Origin: Novosphingobium sp.
Lineage (GTDB): Bacteria > Pseudomonadota > Alphaproteobacteria > Sphingomonadales > Sphingomonadaceae
NCBI RefSeq assembly: GCF_027486195.1
Contig: NZ_JAIXPP010000126.1
Coordinates: forward strand, 1 to 64,000
DNA length: 64,000 bases
Reading direction: 5' to 3'
The notes under the pieces were generated by a model, which did not search any database, was not told the DNA's origin, and worked only from the letters and a program-made list of their open reading frames with translations. Position numbers and translations under genes: made by a program. Positions 24,375-32,846 of this stretch are shown in pieces; positions within the stretch are counted from its first letter, which is position 1, and each line of letters starts with the position of its first letter.

Positions 24375-24723
24375 TGCCATCACCCGGATTGGACGCGGGG
24401 AGCGGTTGCGCAGCTGGATTGAACGCGCTGCTTGGAGTTGCTGGCCCAACCCCGTCGAACACTAAGCCCCGATAATCTGAGCGATTTCCAAACCGCGGGG
24501 GCCGGCAATGCGGGCATAGGCCATCGGACTATATCATCGCCGGTGTCACGAGCTGTAGGCGGGGGAGGAATTGACGAAATTTCTCCCTGAGCACCTCGAT
24601 TCTCAGGGAGTGCGGTAGCTTTGCGATATTCATATCAGAGCGATATGTTATCCATCCAAGTAAGTTTGCATTTTCGTCAAGTCAAAATCCCTTGTATATT
24701 TTGATCTAAGCGAGGATTGCGTC
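24375..24723 (+). promoter_or_regulatory. EPS operon leader and promoter region
   Basis: A 349-bp leader without a gene. It carries a perfect 9-bp hairpin and an ops-like site (next entry), followed by AT-rich DNA close to the first EPS gene (TTGCATTTTCGTCAAGTC, TTGTATATTTTGATC). The AT-rich part may hold the promoter, but I cannot pick one firmly. Confidence 0.5.
24583..24623 (+). promoter_or_regulatory. Hairpin plus ops/JUMPstart-like GCGGTAGC
   Basis: The stem CTCCCTGAG / CTCAGGGAG (24583-24591 with 24602-24610) is followed at once by TGCGGTAGCTTT. The known RfaH recruiting site is GGCGGTAGCGTG; nine of twelve positions agree. It lies about 100 bp before the first EPS gene and 210 bp after an RfaH-type gene. 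GCGGTAG also occurs elsewhere by chance, so the context carries the argument. Confidence 0.45.
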
Positions 24724-25995
24724 GTGAAGATTGTCATTTTTGGCTTAGGATACGTCGGCTTCACCCAGGCGTGTTGCCTTGTTAGCCAGGGTCATCAGGT
24801 TGTTGGGGTCGATCTCAGCAAAGATAAGGTTGCCAAGATCATGGGCGGCGAGCCGCCCATCGTGGAGCCCGGGCTGCAGGAAATGCTGTTGCATGGCTTG
24901 CGAGAAGGGCGCCTTAGCGCGCTTACAGATGTTGGCGACGAACTGGCTGACTGTGACATTGCGGTTGTCTGCGTCGGCACGCCCAGCTCGGTCGATGGCT
25001 CGCATGACATGCGCTACATTGCCAACGTCACACAAGACATCGCCGAAAGCCTCGTCAAGCACAGCGATTTTCGCGACCAGCCTCTCGCGGTGGTGTTCCG
25101 TTCGACTTTCCGGCCTGGAACGATCGAGGACCTGGTGCAGCCCATTTTTGAGTCCGTGCTGGGGGATGCTTGCGAGGATCAGGTGCAAATTGTCTACAAT
25201 CCCGAATTCCTGCGCGAAGCGACTGCGGTGGCCGACTATTTTTCGCTGCCCAAGATCGTGGTCGGCACTCAAGACGGCAGGGGCTCGGCCCTGATGGAAG
25301 CGCTTTATGCTGACATCGAGGCGCCCTTCTTCAATGTCCCGTTCCGCGTCTCTGAGGCAACCAAGTTCATCGACAACACCTGGCACGCGGTGAAGGTGGC
25401 TTTCGCCAACGAGATCGGTCGAATCTGCTTCGGCATGGATATCGATTCCGACAAGGTTCACGAGATTTTCGTTTCGGATACCAAGCTGAACATCTCTGCG
25501 CATTACCTCCGTCCGGGCGGGGCCTTTGGTGGGTCGTGCCTGCCGAAGGATGTGCGGGCACTCCAGCGCATTGCCGCCGACAAAGGGGTGAGCACCCAGC
25601 TGATCGACTCGCTTCTGCGTTCGAACGATGCCCACAAGCACTGCATGTTTGAACGGGCATCGGCCGAATTGCAGCGGGGCGAACACGTGCTGCTGGTCGG
25701 CCTTGCGTTCAAGGCAGGGACTGACGACCTGCGCGAAAGTCCCAACGTCGATCTGGCCCGCATGATGCTCGATCATGGGTTTGATGTCTCGATCTACGAC
25801 CCTGCCATCGAACCGGAAATGCTGCAGGGCGCCAATCTGGGATACGTCTCGGCCCGCCTTGGCCATCTGGACAAGATGCTGCTGACCCGGGAAGCGGCTG
25901 AACGGGGCCGGTTTTCGCGGACTATTGTCTGCAATGCGACCGCCAATTCACTCGACCTGTCCGGTCACCGCATCGTCGCTTTGAGCGCGATATGA
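24724..25995 (+). CDS. UDP-glucose/GDP-mannose dehydrogenase family protein
   Basis: Oxidises a nucleotide sugar to its uronic acid in two NAD-dependent steps. 423 aa from a GTG start (MKIVIFGLGYVG), with a Rossmann GLGYVG loop. The central domain has EATKFIDNTWHAVKVAFANE, and the catalytic Cys272 lies in GGSCLPKDVRAL. The C-terminal UDP-binding domain has LVGLAFKAGTDDLRESPN. GMDIDSDKVHEIF and HYLRPGGAFGG are closer to AlgD-like GDP-mannose dehydrogenases than to plain Ugd, so the substrate could be either. First gene of the rightward EPS operon; it overlaps the next by 4 bp. Confidence 0.9.
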   Translation: MKIVIFGLGYVGFTQACCLVSQGHQVVGVDLSKDKVAKIMGGEPPIVEPGLQEMLLHGLREGRLSALTDVGDELADCDIAVVCVGTPSSVDGSHDMRYIANVTQDIAESLVKHSDFRDQPLAVVFRSTFRPGTIEDLVQPIFESVLGDACEDQVQIVYNPEFLREATAVADYFSLPKIVVGTQDGRGSALMEALYADIEAPFFNVPFRVSEATKFIDNTWHAVKVAFANEIGRICFGMDIDSDKVHEIFVSDTKLNISAHYLRPGGAFGGSCLPKDVRALQRIAADKGVSTQLIDSLLRSNDAHKHCMFERASAELQRGEHVLLVGLAFKAGTDDLRESPNVDLARMMLDHGFDVSIYDPAIEPEMLQGANLGYVSARLGHLDKMLLTREAAERGRFSRTIVCNATANSLDLSGHRIVALSAI

Positions 25996-27266
25996 CCGAT
26001 TCAGTGGCGATCTGGGCTCCCGATTCAGGCGAACAAGCCGGGGGAATGCTCGACAAGGATCCAGCCAGGTTGCCACTGTCGGACAAGCGGGTTCTCATCA
26101 TTGTCGAAAATCTGCCGGTCCCTTTCGATCGGCGCGTTTGGCAGGAGTCGCTCGCGCTTCGCGATGCGGGGGCGACGGTCTCGATCATCTCGCCGAGGGG
26201 CAAGGGTTTTGAACGCAGCTACGAGTGCCATGAAGGTATCCATATCCACCGGCATCCACTTACCGCAGATGCAAGTACGGTTCTTGGCTACCTGTTCGAA
26301 TACGGCACGGCGCTGCTCTGGCAGACCATCCTGGCATGGCGGATATTCTTCGGCCGCGGCTTCGATGTGATCCACATCTGTAACCCGCCCGACCTCGGGT
26401 TCCTTATTGCGATGCAGTTCCGCCTGTTCGGGCGCCGGTACATCTTCGACCACCACGATATCAATCCGGAGCTCTTCGAAGTAAAATTCGGCAGGCGGGG
26501 ATGGCTCTGGAGGGCGGTTGTCACGCTGGAGAAGATAAACTTCCTGTGCGCCCGCGTCGTGATCTCGACGAATGAAAGCTACCGATCGATCGCTCAAACG
26601 CGAGGGAAGAAGCGGAAGGACGACGTTTTCGTGGTCCGCTCCGGCCCAGATGTCCGTCGCTTGAAGCATGTACCGCCCGACCCCTCGCTGAAGCGCGGAC
26701 GTCGCTACATGGTTTGCTATGTCGGCGTGATGGGCGAACAGGAGGGCCTCGACCTTCTTCTGCAAGCGGTCTGTCATCTCGTGAATGAATGTGGCCGTAC
26801 GGATATCGGCTTCTGCCTCGTCGGCAGCGGTTCAAGTCGGAGCGCGATGGAGCAGCTTAGTCACGACATGGGCATTGCGGAGTACGTTCACTTTACCGGA
26901 CGCATCTCCGATGAGGAACTGGCCCGGGTCCTTTGCTCGGCTGATGTCGGCGTGAACCCGGATCGCGTAAATCCGATGAACGATCTTTCAACCATGAACA
27001 AAGTGCTGGAATACATGGCGTTCGGTAAGGCTCAGGTGCAGTTTGCGGTCAAGGAAGGCCGCGTGTCGGCTGGCGAGACCTCTCTCTATGCAGAGCCGAA
27101 CAATCCAGTAAGCTTGGCCGCGAAGATCCTGGAACTGCTAGACAACCCGGCGCAGCGGGAGGCAATGGGCCGCGCGGCGCAGCAACGCTTCCACGAGAGC
27201 CTGTCCTGGGACCATCAGAAGCCTGTGCTGATAGCGGCCTACCAAAGGGCTATGAGCCGGGCCTGA
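25992..27266 (+). CDS. Glycosyltransferase family 4 protein
   Basis: 424 aa, GT-B fold. The N-terminal acceptor domain has LIIVENLPVPFDRRVWQESL, DVIHICNPPDLGFL and FDHHDINPELFEVKFG. The C-terminal donor domain has MVCYVGVMGEQEGLDLLLQA and the GT4 signature around FTGRISDEELARVL and LEYMAFGKAQVQF. It is probably a cytoplasmic-face enzyme adding one sugar to the lipid-linked EPS repeat. The specific sugar is unknown. It is translationally coupled to the dehydrogenase by ATGA. Confidence 0.9.
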   Translation: MTDSVAIWAPDSGEQAGGMLDKDPARLPLSDKRVLIIVENLPVPFDRRVWQESLALRDAGATVSIISPRGKGFERSYECHEGIHIHRHPLTADASTVLGYLFEYGTALLWQTILAWRIFFGRGFDVIHICNPPDLGFLIAMQFRLFGRRYIFDHHDINPELFEVKFGRRGWLWRAVVTLEKINFLCARVVISTNESYRSIAQTRGKKRKDDVFVVRSGPDVRRLKHVPPDPSLKRGRRYMVCYVGVMGEQEGLDLLLQAVCHLVNECGRTDIGFCLVGSGSSRSAMEQLSHDMGIAEYVHFTGRISDEELARVLCSADVGVNPDRVNPMNDLSTMNKVLEYMAFGKAQVQFAVKEGRVSAGETSLYAEPNNPVSLAAKILELLDNPAQREAMGRAAQQRFHESLSWDHQKPVLIAAYQRAMSRA

Positions 27267-27277
27267 TCAGACTGTCG

Positions 27278-28687
27278 ATGACCATTCGACAGGATCAATC
27301 CCCGCTGCATTTTACCGCGATGCGCAGAGTAGTTCCGGCCGGTTTGACATATGGCCGTGACAATCGCGAGAATGCGATTGTCACGGGCCTCGTCATGCTC
27401 ATGACACTCCTGGGTGGTGGCCCGGCCACGGTGCCCACCCCCCGCTTCGTTGCGGCTGTTCTTGCAGCGATAATGGCCGGGGTTCTGCTCGCATCCGTGC
27501 GCAATCGTCGGCCACTGCCATTTCGCTTTGCCGACGGACTGGTTGCCGGCCTTGTTGTGCTTATTATCGCCCAGCTCGTCCCATTGCCGGCCTCGCTCTG
27601 GACAGCATTGCCGGGCCGCGCTCTCACCATGGACATCGACATGGCGGTATTTGGAAGGCTCGGTTGGCGACCGCTCTCGGTAGATCCTTCGCTCACGGCC
27701 GAAACCGCAACCCAGTTGCTGCCTGCACTCGCGGCCTACATAGCCGTGCGCACCGGACCGGCGGCCCGCCTTGTCGCTGTTATCGATGGCGTTCTGATTG
27801 CGGGCGGGCTTGGTCTCCTGCTCGGTGCGCTCCAGATGCTGTTCCAGGGTGCCGCGGTTCTCTCGCCTTACTCGCGCGGCGACTATCTGGTGCCGACCGG
27901 CTTCTTTACGAACCATAACCATCAAGCGGTGTTCCTCGAGTGCCTTTTCCCTCTCGCGTTGATCCGCACCCGGCTCGCGCCGTGGACTCGGCGACGCTTG
28001 CCAGCTGATCTCAAAACAGTGTTGGGCGTCAGCGCTACGGGTGTCCTCGCCTGTGTGGTTCTCGCCACTGGATCGCGGATGGGAACGGCTTTGCTGGTCC
28101 CGCTGACAATAACGTCATGGATTGCGCTGCGCGGCGCAAGCAAGATCGGGTTTCTGCGAGCCGTCACCTTCACTGGCGGTATCGCCATGTTGGTCGCCCT
28201 GGGCGGAACGCGCCTTGTTGCTTCGCTGCAAAAAGGTGATCTCGCTTCCGATCAGCGTTGGGACTTTTTCCGGGACGCCTGGCAGGCGAACCTTTCCTAC
28301 TGGCCGGCGGGTGCAGGGCTGGGAACCTTCTCCATCGCCTTCGCCCCGCTTGAGCCACTCGCGCATCTGGGGCCGCACTATCTGAACCACGTCCATAACG
28401 ACTACCTTGAACTAGCCTTCGAGGCAGGGGCGGCCGGAATGCTGCTGGCGGGTGTCGGGATCATCTGGTTCTTGAGCCGGATGACAATCGCCTATCGGGA
28501 CAAGGCGGCCACCGACATGCAGATGCTGCACCGCATGGCGTGTATACCTGTGCTTCTCCTGCTGTTGCATTCGATCTTCGACTACCCGTTGCGGACACTA
28601 GCATCCGAAATCGTGATGGCTACGTCGATCGCCTTGCTCTCAATTAATTATCCGCCGCATTTCTTTAAATTACACTTGAAGAAATAA
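27278..28687 (+). CDS. O-antigen ligase/polymerase (Wzy/WaaL) family membrane protein
   Basis: 469 aa with about 10-12 hydrophobic segments. The periplasmic motif DYLVPTGFFTNHNHQAVFLE and the large loop with YWPAGAGLGTFSIAFAP, HYLNHVHNDYLELAFEAGAA are the hallmarks of the Wzy_C/WaaL family, with the catalytic-type HVHNDYLEL. It likely polymerises or ligates EPS repeats on the periplasmic side. The locus has a second Wzy-like candidate at 35596-36867; this one has the stronger family match. Confidence 0.88.
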   Translation: MTIRQDQSPLHFTAMRRVVPAGLTYGRDNRENAIVTGLVMLMTLLGGGPATVPTPRFVAAVLAAIMAGVLLASVRNRRPLPFRFADGLVAGLVVLIIAQLVPLPASLWTALPGRALTMDIDMAVFGRLGWRPLSVDPSLTAETATQLLPALAAYIAVRTGPAARLVAVIDGVLIAGGLGLLLGALQMLFQGAAVLSPYSRGDYLVPTGFFTNHNHQAVFLECLFPLALIRTRLAPWTRRRLPADLKTVLGVSATGVLACVVLATGSRMGTALLVPLTITSWIALRGASKIGFLRAVTFTGGIAMLVALGGTRLVASLQKGDLASDQRWDFFRDAWQANLSYWPAGAGLGTFSIAFAPLEPLAHLGPHYLNHVHNDYLELAFEAGAAGMLLAGVGIIWFLSRMTIAYRDKAATDMQMLHRMACIPVLLLLLHSIFDYPLRTLASEIVMATSIALLSINYPPHFFKLHLKK

Positions 28688-28711
28688 CGCCGAAATAACT
28701 CTCCATGGTCA

Positions 28712-29431
28712 GTGATTATGCTAAATAACTATCTCAAAACATGCGTTCGAGTATCATTTTATTCGTCAATGGTGTTGATATCAGCTTGCAGAACCTCGCT
28801 TCCAATCGCGGACATCCCTAGGTTGCCATCGGCCGTTCTCGATCGGAGTGAGGAAAGTGATGCGCAGAACCAAGCGCTCCATTCCGTTCTTCGCGTGGAT
28901 GACACTATTTCCATAGCGGTCGCACGTGAACCAACCTTGTCGCTGCCTAGTGTTCGCATCGCCGATGACGGCACGGTGGACGTGCCCTATGTCGGGTTGC
29001 TGACCGCCGCTGGTCGCACGCCTCGTGACTTTGCCGAGGAGATTCGGGTTCGGCTGCGGAGGGACTACTTGGCCGATCCGCATGTGTCGGTGAACATCAT
29101 CGAGTATGCCTCCCACCTGGTGATCGTGGAAGGGGCGGTCGTACGTCCGGGCCAGTTGACCTATAGCAAGGGCACCACGCTGCTTGGCGCGATCGCGAAC
29201 TCCGGCGGGGCAAGCCGGGTCGCCAAGCTGGACCAGATCGCGATCTTCCGCACGACGGGCGGGGCTCGGCAGGTTGCCGTGTTCGATCTCAAGCAGGTTC
29301 GCGCGGGCCGGCAACCTGATCCGCTCCTCGAGCCGGGCGACCAGGTGATCGTGGGCTATTCCGGCATGAGGCAGGCTTGGCAGGATCTGCTGCAGGCTGC
29401 GCCGCTCTTTGCCATCTTCTATCGGCTCTGA
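28712..29431 (+). CDS. Wza-like outer-membrane polysaccharide export lipoprotein
   Basis: 239 aa from GTG 28712 (or the ATG at 28718). The lipobox MVLISAC places the acylated Cys at about residue 26. The PES domain (DDTISIAVAREPTLSLPSVR, DGTVDVPYVGLLTAAGRTP, LADPHVSVNIIEYAS) is followed by an SLBB-type region (VEGAVVRPGQLTYSKGTTLL, LEPGDQVIVGY). It is shorter than E. coli Wza and lacks the long C-terminal helix, as in many alphaproteobacteria. It overlaps the autokinase gene as TGATG, the usual Wza-Wzc pairing. Confidence 0.92.
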   Translation: MIMLNNYLKTCVRVSFYSSMVLISACRTSLPIADIPRLPSAVLDRSEESDAQNQALHSVLRVDDTISIAVAREPTLSLPSVRIADDGTVDVPYVGLLTAAGRTPRDFAEEIRVRLRRDYLADPHVSVNIIEYASHLVIVEGAVVRPGQLTYSKGTTLLGAIANSGGASRVAKLDQIAIFRTTGGARQVAVFDLKQVRAGRQPDPLLEPGDQVIVGYSGMRQAWQDLLQAAPLFAIFYRL

Positions 29432-31671
29432 TGGGAAATTCGATGAGTTATCAATCTGAAAGCGCGGCCAGCGAAGCCGATCCCGCTGTGGCTGCTGCTT
29501 CGGCGATTGCGCTGCGGGTTCCGGCAGAAAAGGCGACCATTCGCCTGCCGGACATTCTTGCGCTCATTCGCCGCGAACAATGGCTCATCGGCGGCTTCAG
29601 CTTTGCCGGTCCGCTTGCGGCTATCGCGCTCACTGCATTGACTCCTCCTGTTTATCAGGCGGTGCTGATGCTTAAGATCGACAACGAGCGGGCAAAGATT
29701 GTCGAAGGACAGGCCCTGGTTGATCCCATTGTGGCGCTCAGTGATACCAGCCGCTACCTGACAACCCTGTCGAAGCTGACGACGAGCCGATCCCTCGCAA
29801 AGTCGGTGATGGAAAGCCTCTCGCTTGCCAAAGACGACATGTTTCTCAAGGCGATGGGCAAGAGTGTGCCGGCGACGGATCTGCCGGCGGCGCAGCGCGA
29901 GAACGAGCGGCGTGAGGCAGTGATCAAGCTTTTGACGGAAAACGTCGGCATGATCGCTCCCGGTGACAGCAGGATTGTCCAGCTCACGTTCAACTCCCGC
30001 AATCCGACGCTCGCGGCCGAGATCGCTAACGCCTATGGCGACCGCTTCCTGGCGCAGAACGTTCAGCAGCAAGCGAATGCGAATGCCTATGCGACCAAGA
30101 TTCTCCGCCAGCAGGTGGAGGAAACCCGCGCCCAGCTCAGTGACGCTGAAACCAAGGCCATCACCTATGCGCAGGAAAATGACCTGATCGATGCCAGCGA
30201 TGCGGCGTCGGGCGCCGACAACGGCAGCGGCAATGGCAAGGAAGCGGGCGGGGCAAAGTCGATCACCACCGCCAGTCTCGTTGCGATGAACAGCAACTAC
30301 AATGCGGCAAAGGCGGCTCGCATCGCTGTCGAGCAGCGCTGGCGCACGGCCGAGGTCGCAACCGGCGCCAGTTTCCCAGAAGCGAGGGAGAACAGCACGC
30401 TGCAAGCCTTGATGCAGCAGCGTGCAGGCGCGGTCGCCAACCTCGAGAAGCTCCGCACGCACTACGTTGCGAGTCAGCCCGACGTCGTTGAAGCGGCTGC
30501 CAACGTGCGCGCTCTTGATGTCCAGATCGCAGATGCAATCCGGTCCATAAAGCTTTCTATAAAAGCGGAGTACAACACGGCGCTGAATGCCGAGCGGGCC
30601 ATGCTCGATCAAAAGGACGCCCTGGCGGGTGAAACGATCGACGAACAGCGCAAGCGGGTTGAGTTGAACCTGCTGGCCCGCGACGCGGACACGTTGCGCC
30701 AGCAATTGCGCGACTTGCTGACCCGACTCAATCAGGTCACCTCGGCCGCTGATGTCGAGAACAACAACATGGTGATCGTCGACAAGGCGGAGCAGCCAGA
30801 GCTGCCGGTCAGCCCAAATCTGCTCAAGAACCTGCTCCTGGGTATTGTCGCCGGCATTGGTCTGGGTGTTCTGGCCGCAGTGCTCCGCCAGATCGTCGAT
30901 GACACGCTGCACACGCCCGAGGACGTCGAAGGCAAACTGGGGTTGCCGCTTCTGGGGGTCACGCCGTGGGTCGGCGATGCGATCAACGAAGAGCTCAAGC
31001 GTCCGCTGTCTGGTCTCCGCGAGGCCTATCACTCGATCCGTACTGCGGTCGATTTCGCCTCGGGCGGAAACCATCAGAAGGTCCTCCAAGTCACCTCAAG
31101 CGCATCGGACGAAGGCAAGTCCACCGCTTCGCTGGCCATTGCTCAGGATTTTGCGCGGATTGGCCGGAAGGTTCTGCTCATCGACTGCGACATGCGCCGA
31201 CCGAGCCTCTACAAGCACTTCGGTATCAGCAAGGAAGACAAGGGCCTTTCCGATGTCATCCTTGGTCTGTCCGAATACAACGATGTGATCCATACCGCTG
31301 ATGATATGGGTCTGATCTTCCTGCCTATGGGCACGATACCGAGCAATCCATCTCCGCTGTTGTCTTCTGATGCCCTGACCGAGTTCTTCGCCGCCCGGCG
31401 CCGTGAATTTGACGTCATCATCGTCGACTCGCCGCCGGTCATCGGACTAGCTGACTCGCCGCTGCTGTCACGACACAGTGACAACGTGATCTTCGTCGTC
31501 GAGGCCTCGCGTGCGCACTACGGACAGGTCAAGGCCGCCATCCGCCGCATGCGCAATCACGGCGCAAGCGTCCTGGGCGCGGTCGTATCGAAGTACGATG
31601 CGCAGACATCGGGTTACGGATACCAGTACGGCTACGGCTACGGCTACGGCTACGGTTACAACTACAGCTAG
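29431..31671 (+). CDS. Wzc/ExoP-like polysaccharide co-polymerase tyrosine autokinase
   Basis: 746 aa from the ATG overlapping the previous stop; an ATG at 29443 with a better ribosome site (GGGAAA) is equally possible. The Wzz-type N-terminal domain lies between two membrane segments (about residues 55-75 and 465-485) with coiled coils between. The C-terminal BY-kinase has Walker A SSASDEGKST (Lys563), Walker A' LLIDCDMRRPSLYKHF and Walker B FDVIIVDSPPV. The C-terminus is a Tyr-rich tail (YGYGYGYGYGYNYS), the autophosphorylation cluster that controls chain length and export. The tail is encoded by tandem GGCTAC repeats. Confidence 0.95.
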   Translation: MGNSMSYQSESAASEADPAVAAASAIALRVPAEKATIRLPDILALIRREQWLIGGFSFAGPLAAIALTALTPPVYQAVLMLKIDNERAKIVEGQALVDPIVALSDTSRYLTTLSKLTTSRSLAKSVMESLSLAKDDMFLKAMGKSVPATDLPAAQRENERREAVIKLLTENVGMIAPGDSRIVQLTFNSRNPTLAAEIANAYGDRFLAQNVQQQANANAYATKILRQQVEETRAQLSDAETKAITYAQENDLIDASDAASGADNGSGNGKEAGGAKSITTASLVAMNSNYNAAKAARIAVEQRWRTAEVATGASFPEARENSTLQALMQQRAGAVANLEKLRTHYVASQPDVVEAAANVRALDVQIADAIRSIKLSIKAEYNTALNAERAMLDQKDALAGETIDEQRKRVELNLLARDADTLRQQLRDLLTRLNQVTSAADVENNNMVIVDKAEQPELPVSPNLLKNLLLGIVAGIGLGVLAAVLRQIVDDTLHTPEDVEGKLGLPLLGVTPWVGDAINEELKRPLSGLREAYHSIRTAVDFASGGNHQKVLQVTSSASDEGKSTASLAIAQDFARIGRKVLLIDCDMRRPSLYKHFGISKEDKGLSDVILGLSEYNDVIHTADDMGLIFLPMGTIPSNPSPLLSSDALTEFFAARRREFDVIIVDSPPVIGLADSPLLSRHSDNVIFVVEASRAHYGQVKAAIRRMRNHGASVLGAVVSKYDAQTSGYGYQYGYGYGYGYGYNYS
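31630..31659 (+). repeat. Tandem GGCTAC hexamers encoding the Tyr tail of the autokinase
   Basis: Four exact GGCTAC units and one GGTTAC unit in frame, each coding Gly-Tyr. Gain or loss of units would change the number of phosphorylatable tyrosines without shifting the frame. Confidence 0.85.
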
Positions 31672-31700
31672 AATGCACAGGCTCACGGCAGGCGGATTAC

Positions 31701-32846
31701 ATGTGTCTGCCCCCGCCGCTCCCCATGCCGATGATCGTGACAAGACGCAGATTAGCAGCTTTTGGATGCACACTGGTGCTATTCGCGGCCGTCTGCTGCC
31801 TGGCGGGGGCACGATTGCTGGTTGCGGTGAACCGAGGAGACCTTGCCGCGTATCTCCCATATGGCGCCATCGCAGTCATGCGAAGCGAATTGCACGGAAC
31901 CGGCAGCGACGCGCAAAGTGATGGTGTGCTGGCGGCCTTGCAGACGAGTCCGTTGATCGCGTCGGCTTTGAACGCACTGGAACTGCGCGCATCCGCAGAG
32001 AAAGTGCCCGATCAGTCGCGCGGCGCCCGGTTTCTCCTTCTGGCGGGCAGGCTCGGATGGCGTGACATCAGCGTACAACGCAAACTGTACAATATGGCGG
32101 TTAGTGCGAGCGATTTCGGCAAGGCGGTCGAGCATGCGGATGCAATCATGCGGGTGGCGGGCTCGCAGGAAGATCTCGACAACAGCTTGCGGGTAGCCGC
32201 CAACGTGGCGGCCTTCCGCACGGCCCTGCTCCCTTACTTTCGTCAGCAAGCGCCGTGGACCAGTCGCTGGCTGGTGCTTTCCGTCAATGCACTGTCCGAT
32301 CCGGCGGTTGTTGATCTTGCACAAGCCATCCCGGCGCGGGCCGAGGAAAATGCCTTTGGCACTGCGGCGCAAGTCATGTGGGCACTCGTGGCGCACGGCC
32401 GATTCAAGCCTGCGCTGGAAATCGACTCCGCCATTCGCGAGGGCGGCCAGACTTTGCCGCTGAGGCTTGAATGGCCTGCTCGGCCGCGCAATCCGGACAG
32501 CCCCTTCGCGTGGCAGTTGGGCAAGGGCTATGCCATGAAGCAGGGCAGGTCGAACAGACTCGAGGCCATCGACGCGGACAGGCTGGGGCTGACCTATCGG
32601 TTGTTGGCCTTGCCGCCCGGTGAATACGAGATGAACGTTACCCAAGGACAACAGACCCCCGGCACATGGCAATGGGCCATGGGCTGCGGCATCAAGCCCT
32701 TGGCCGTTGCCTGGCTGCTCGAGACCAAAAACGAGTTTTCGGTTGAGGACGATTGTCCGGTGCAGTGGATCGCTCTGCGCGGCGATCTGACCTCGACGCC
32801 CCTTGATGTGATGACCATCCGCGCGCTCGATGACGACCAGCAATGA
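31701..32846 (+). CDS. Hypothetical EPS-locus protein with N-terminal membrane anchor
   Basis: Up to 381 aa; in-frame ATGs at 31725 and 31731 (MPMIVTRRRLAAFG) are also possible. A basic stretch then a hydrophobic segment (AAFGCTLVLFAAVCCLAG) make a signal anchor. The remainder is helical and Ala/Leu-rich with TPR-like spacing (DISVQRKLYNMAVSASDFGK, AVEHADAIMRVAGSQEDL), followed by a possible beta domain. No family is recognised. Position between the autokinase and a glycosyltransferase, with a 4-bp overlap to the latter, suggests a periplasmic role in EPS assembly. Confidence 0.75.
   Translation: MCLPPPLPMPMIVTRRRLAAFGCTLVLFAAVCCLAGARLLVAVNRGDLAAYLPYGAIAVMRSELHGTGSDAQSDGVLAALQTSPLIASALNALELRASAEKVPDQSRGARFLLLAGRLGWRDISVQRKLYNMAVSASDFGKAVEHADAIMRVAGSQEDLDNSLRVAANVAAFRTALLPYFRQQAPWTSRWLVLSVNALSDPAVVDLAQAIPARAEENAFGTAAQVMWALVAHGRFKPALEIDSAIREGGQTLPLRLEWPARPRNPDSPFAWQLGKGYAMKQGRSNRLEAIDADRLGLTYRLLALPPGEYEMNVTQGQQTPGTWQWAMGCGIKPLAVAWLLETKNEFSVEDDCPVQWIALRGDLTSTPLDVMTIRALDDDQQ

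Noticed and set aside
31630..31659. Tandem hexamers considered as a CRISPR-like or satellite array.
   Set aside because: Units are six bases without spacers and lie in frame inside the autokinase; no CRISPR array was seen anywhere in the window.
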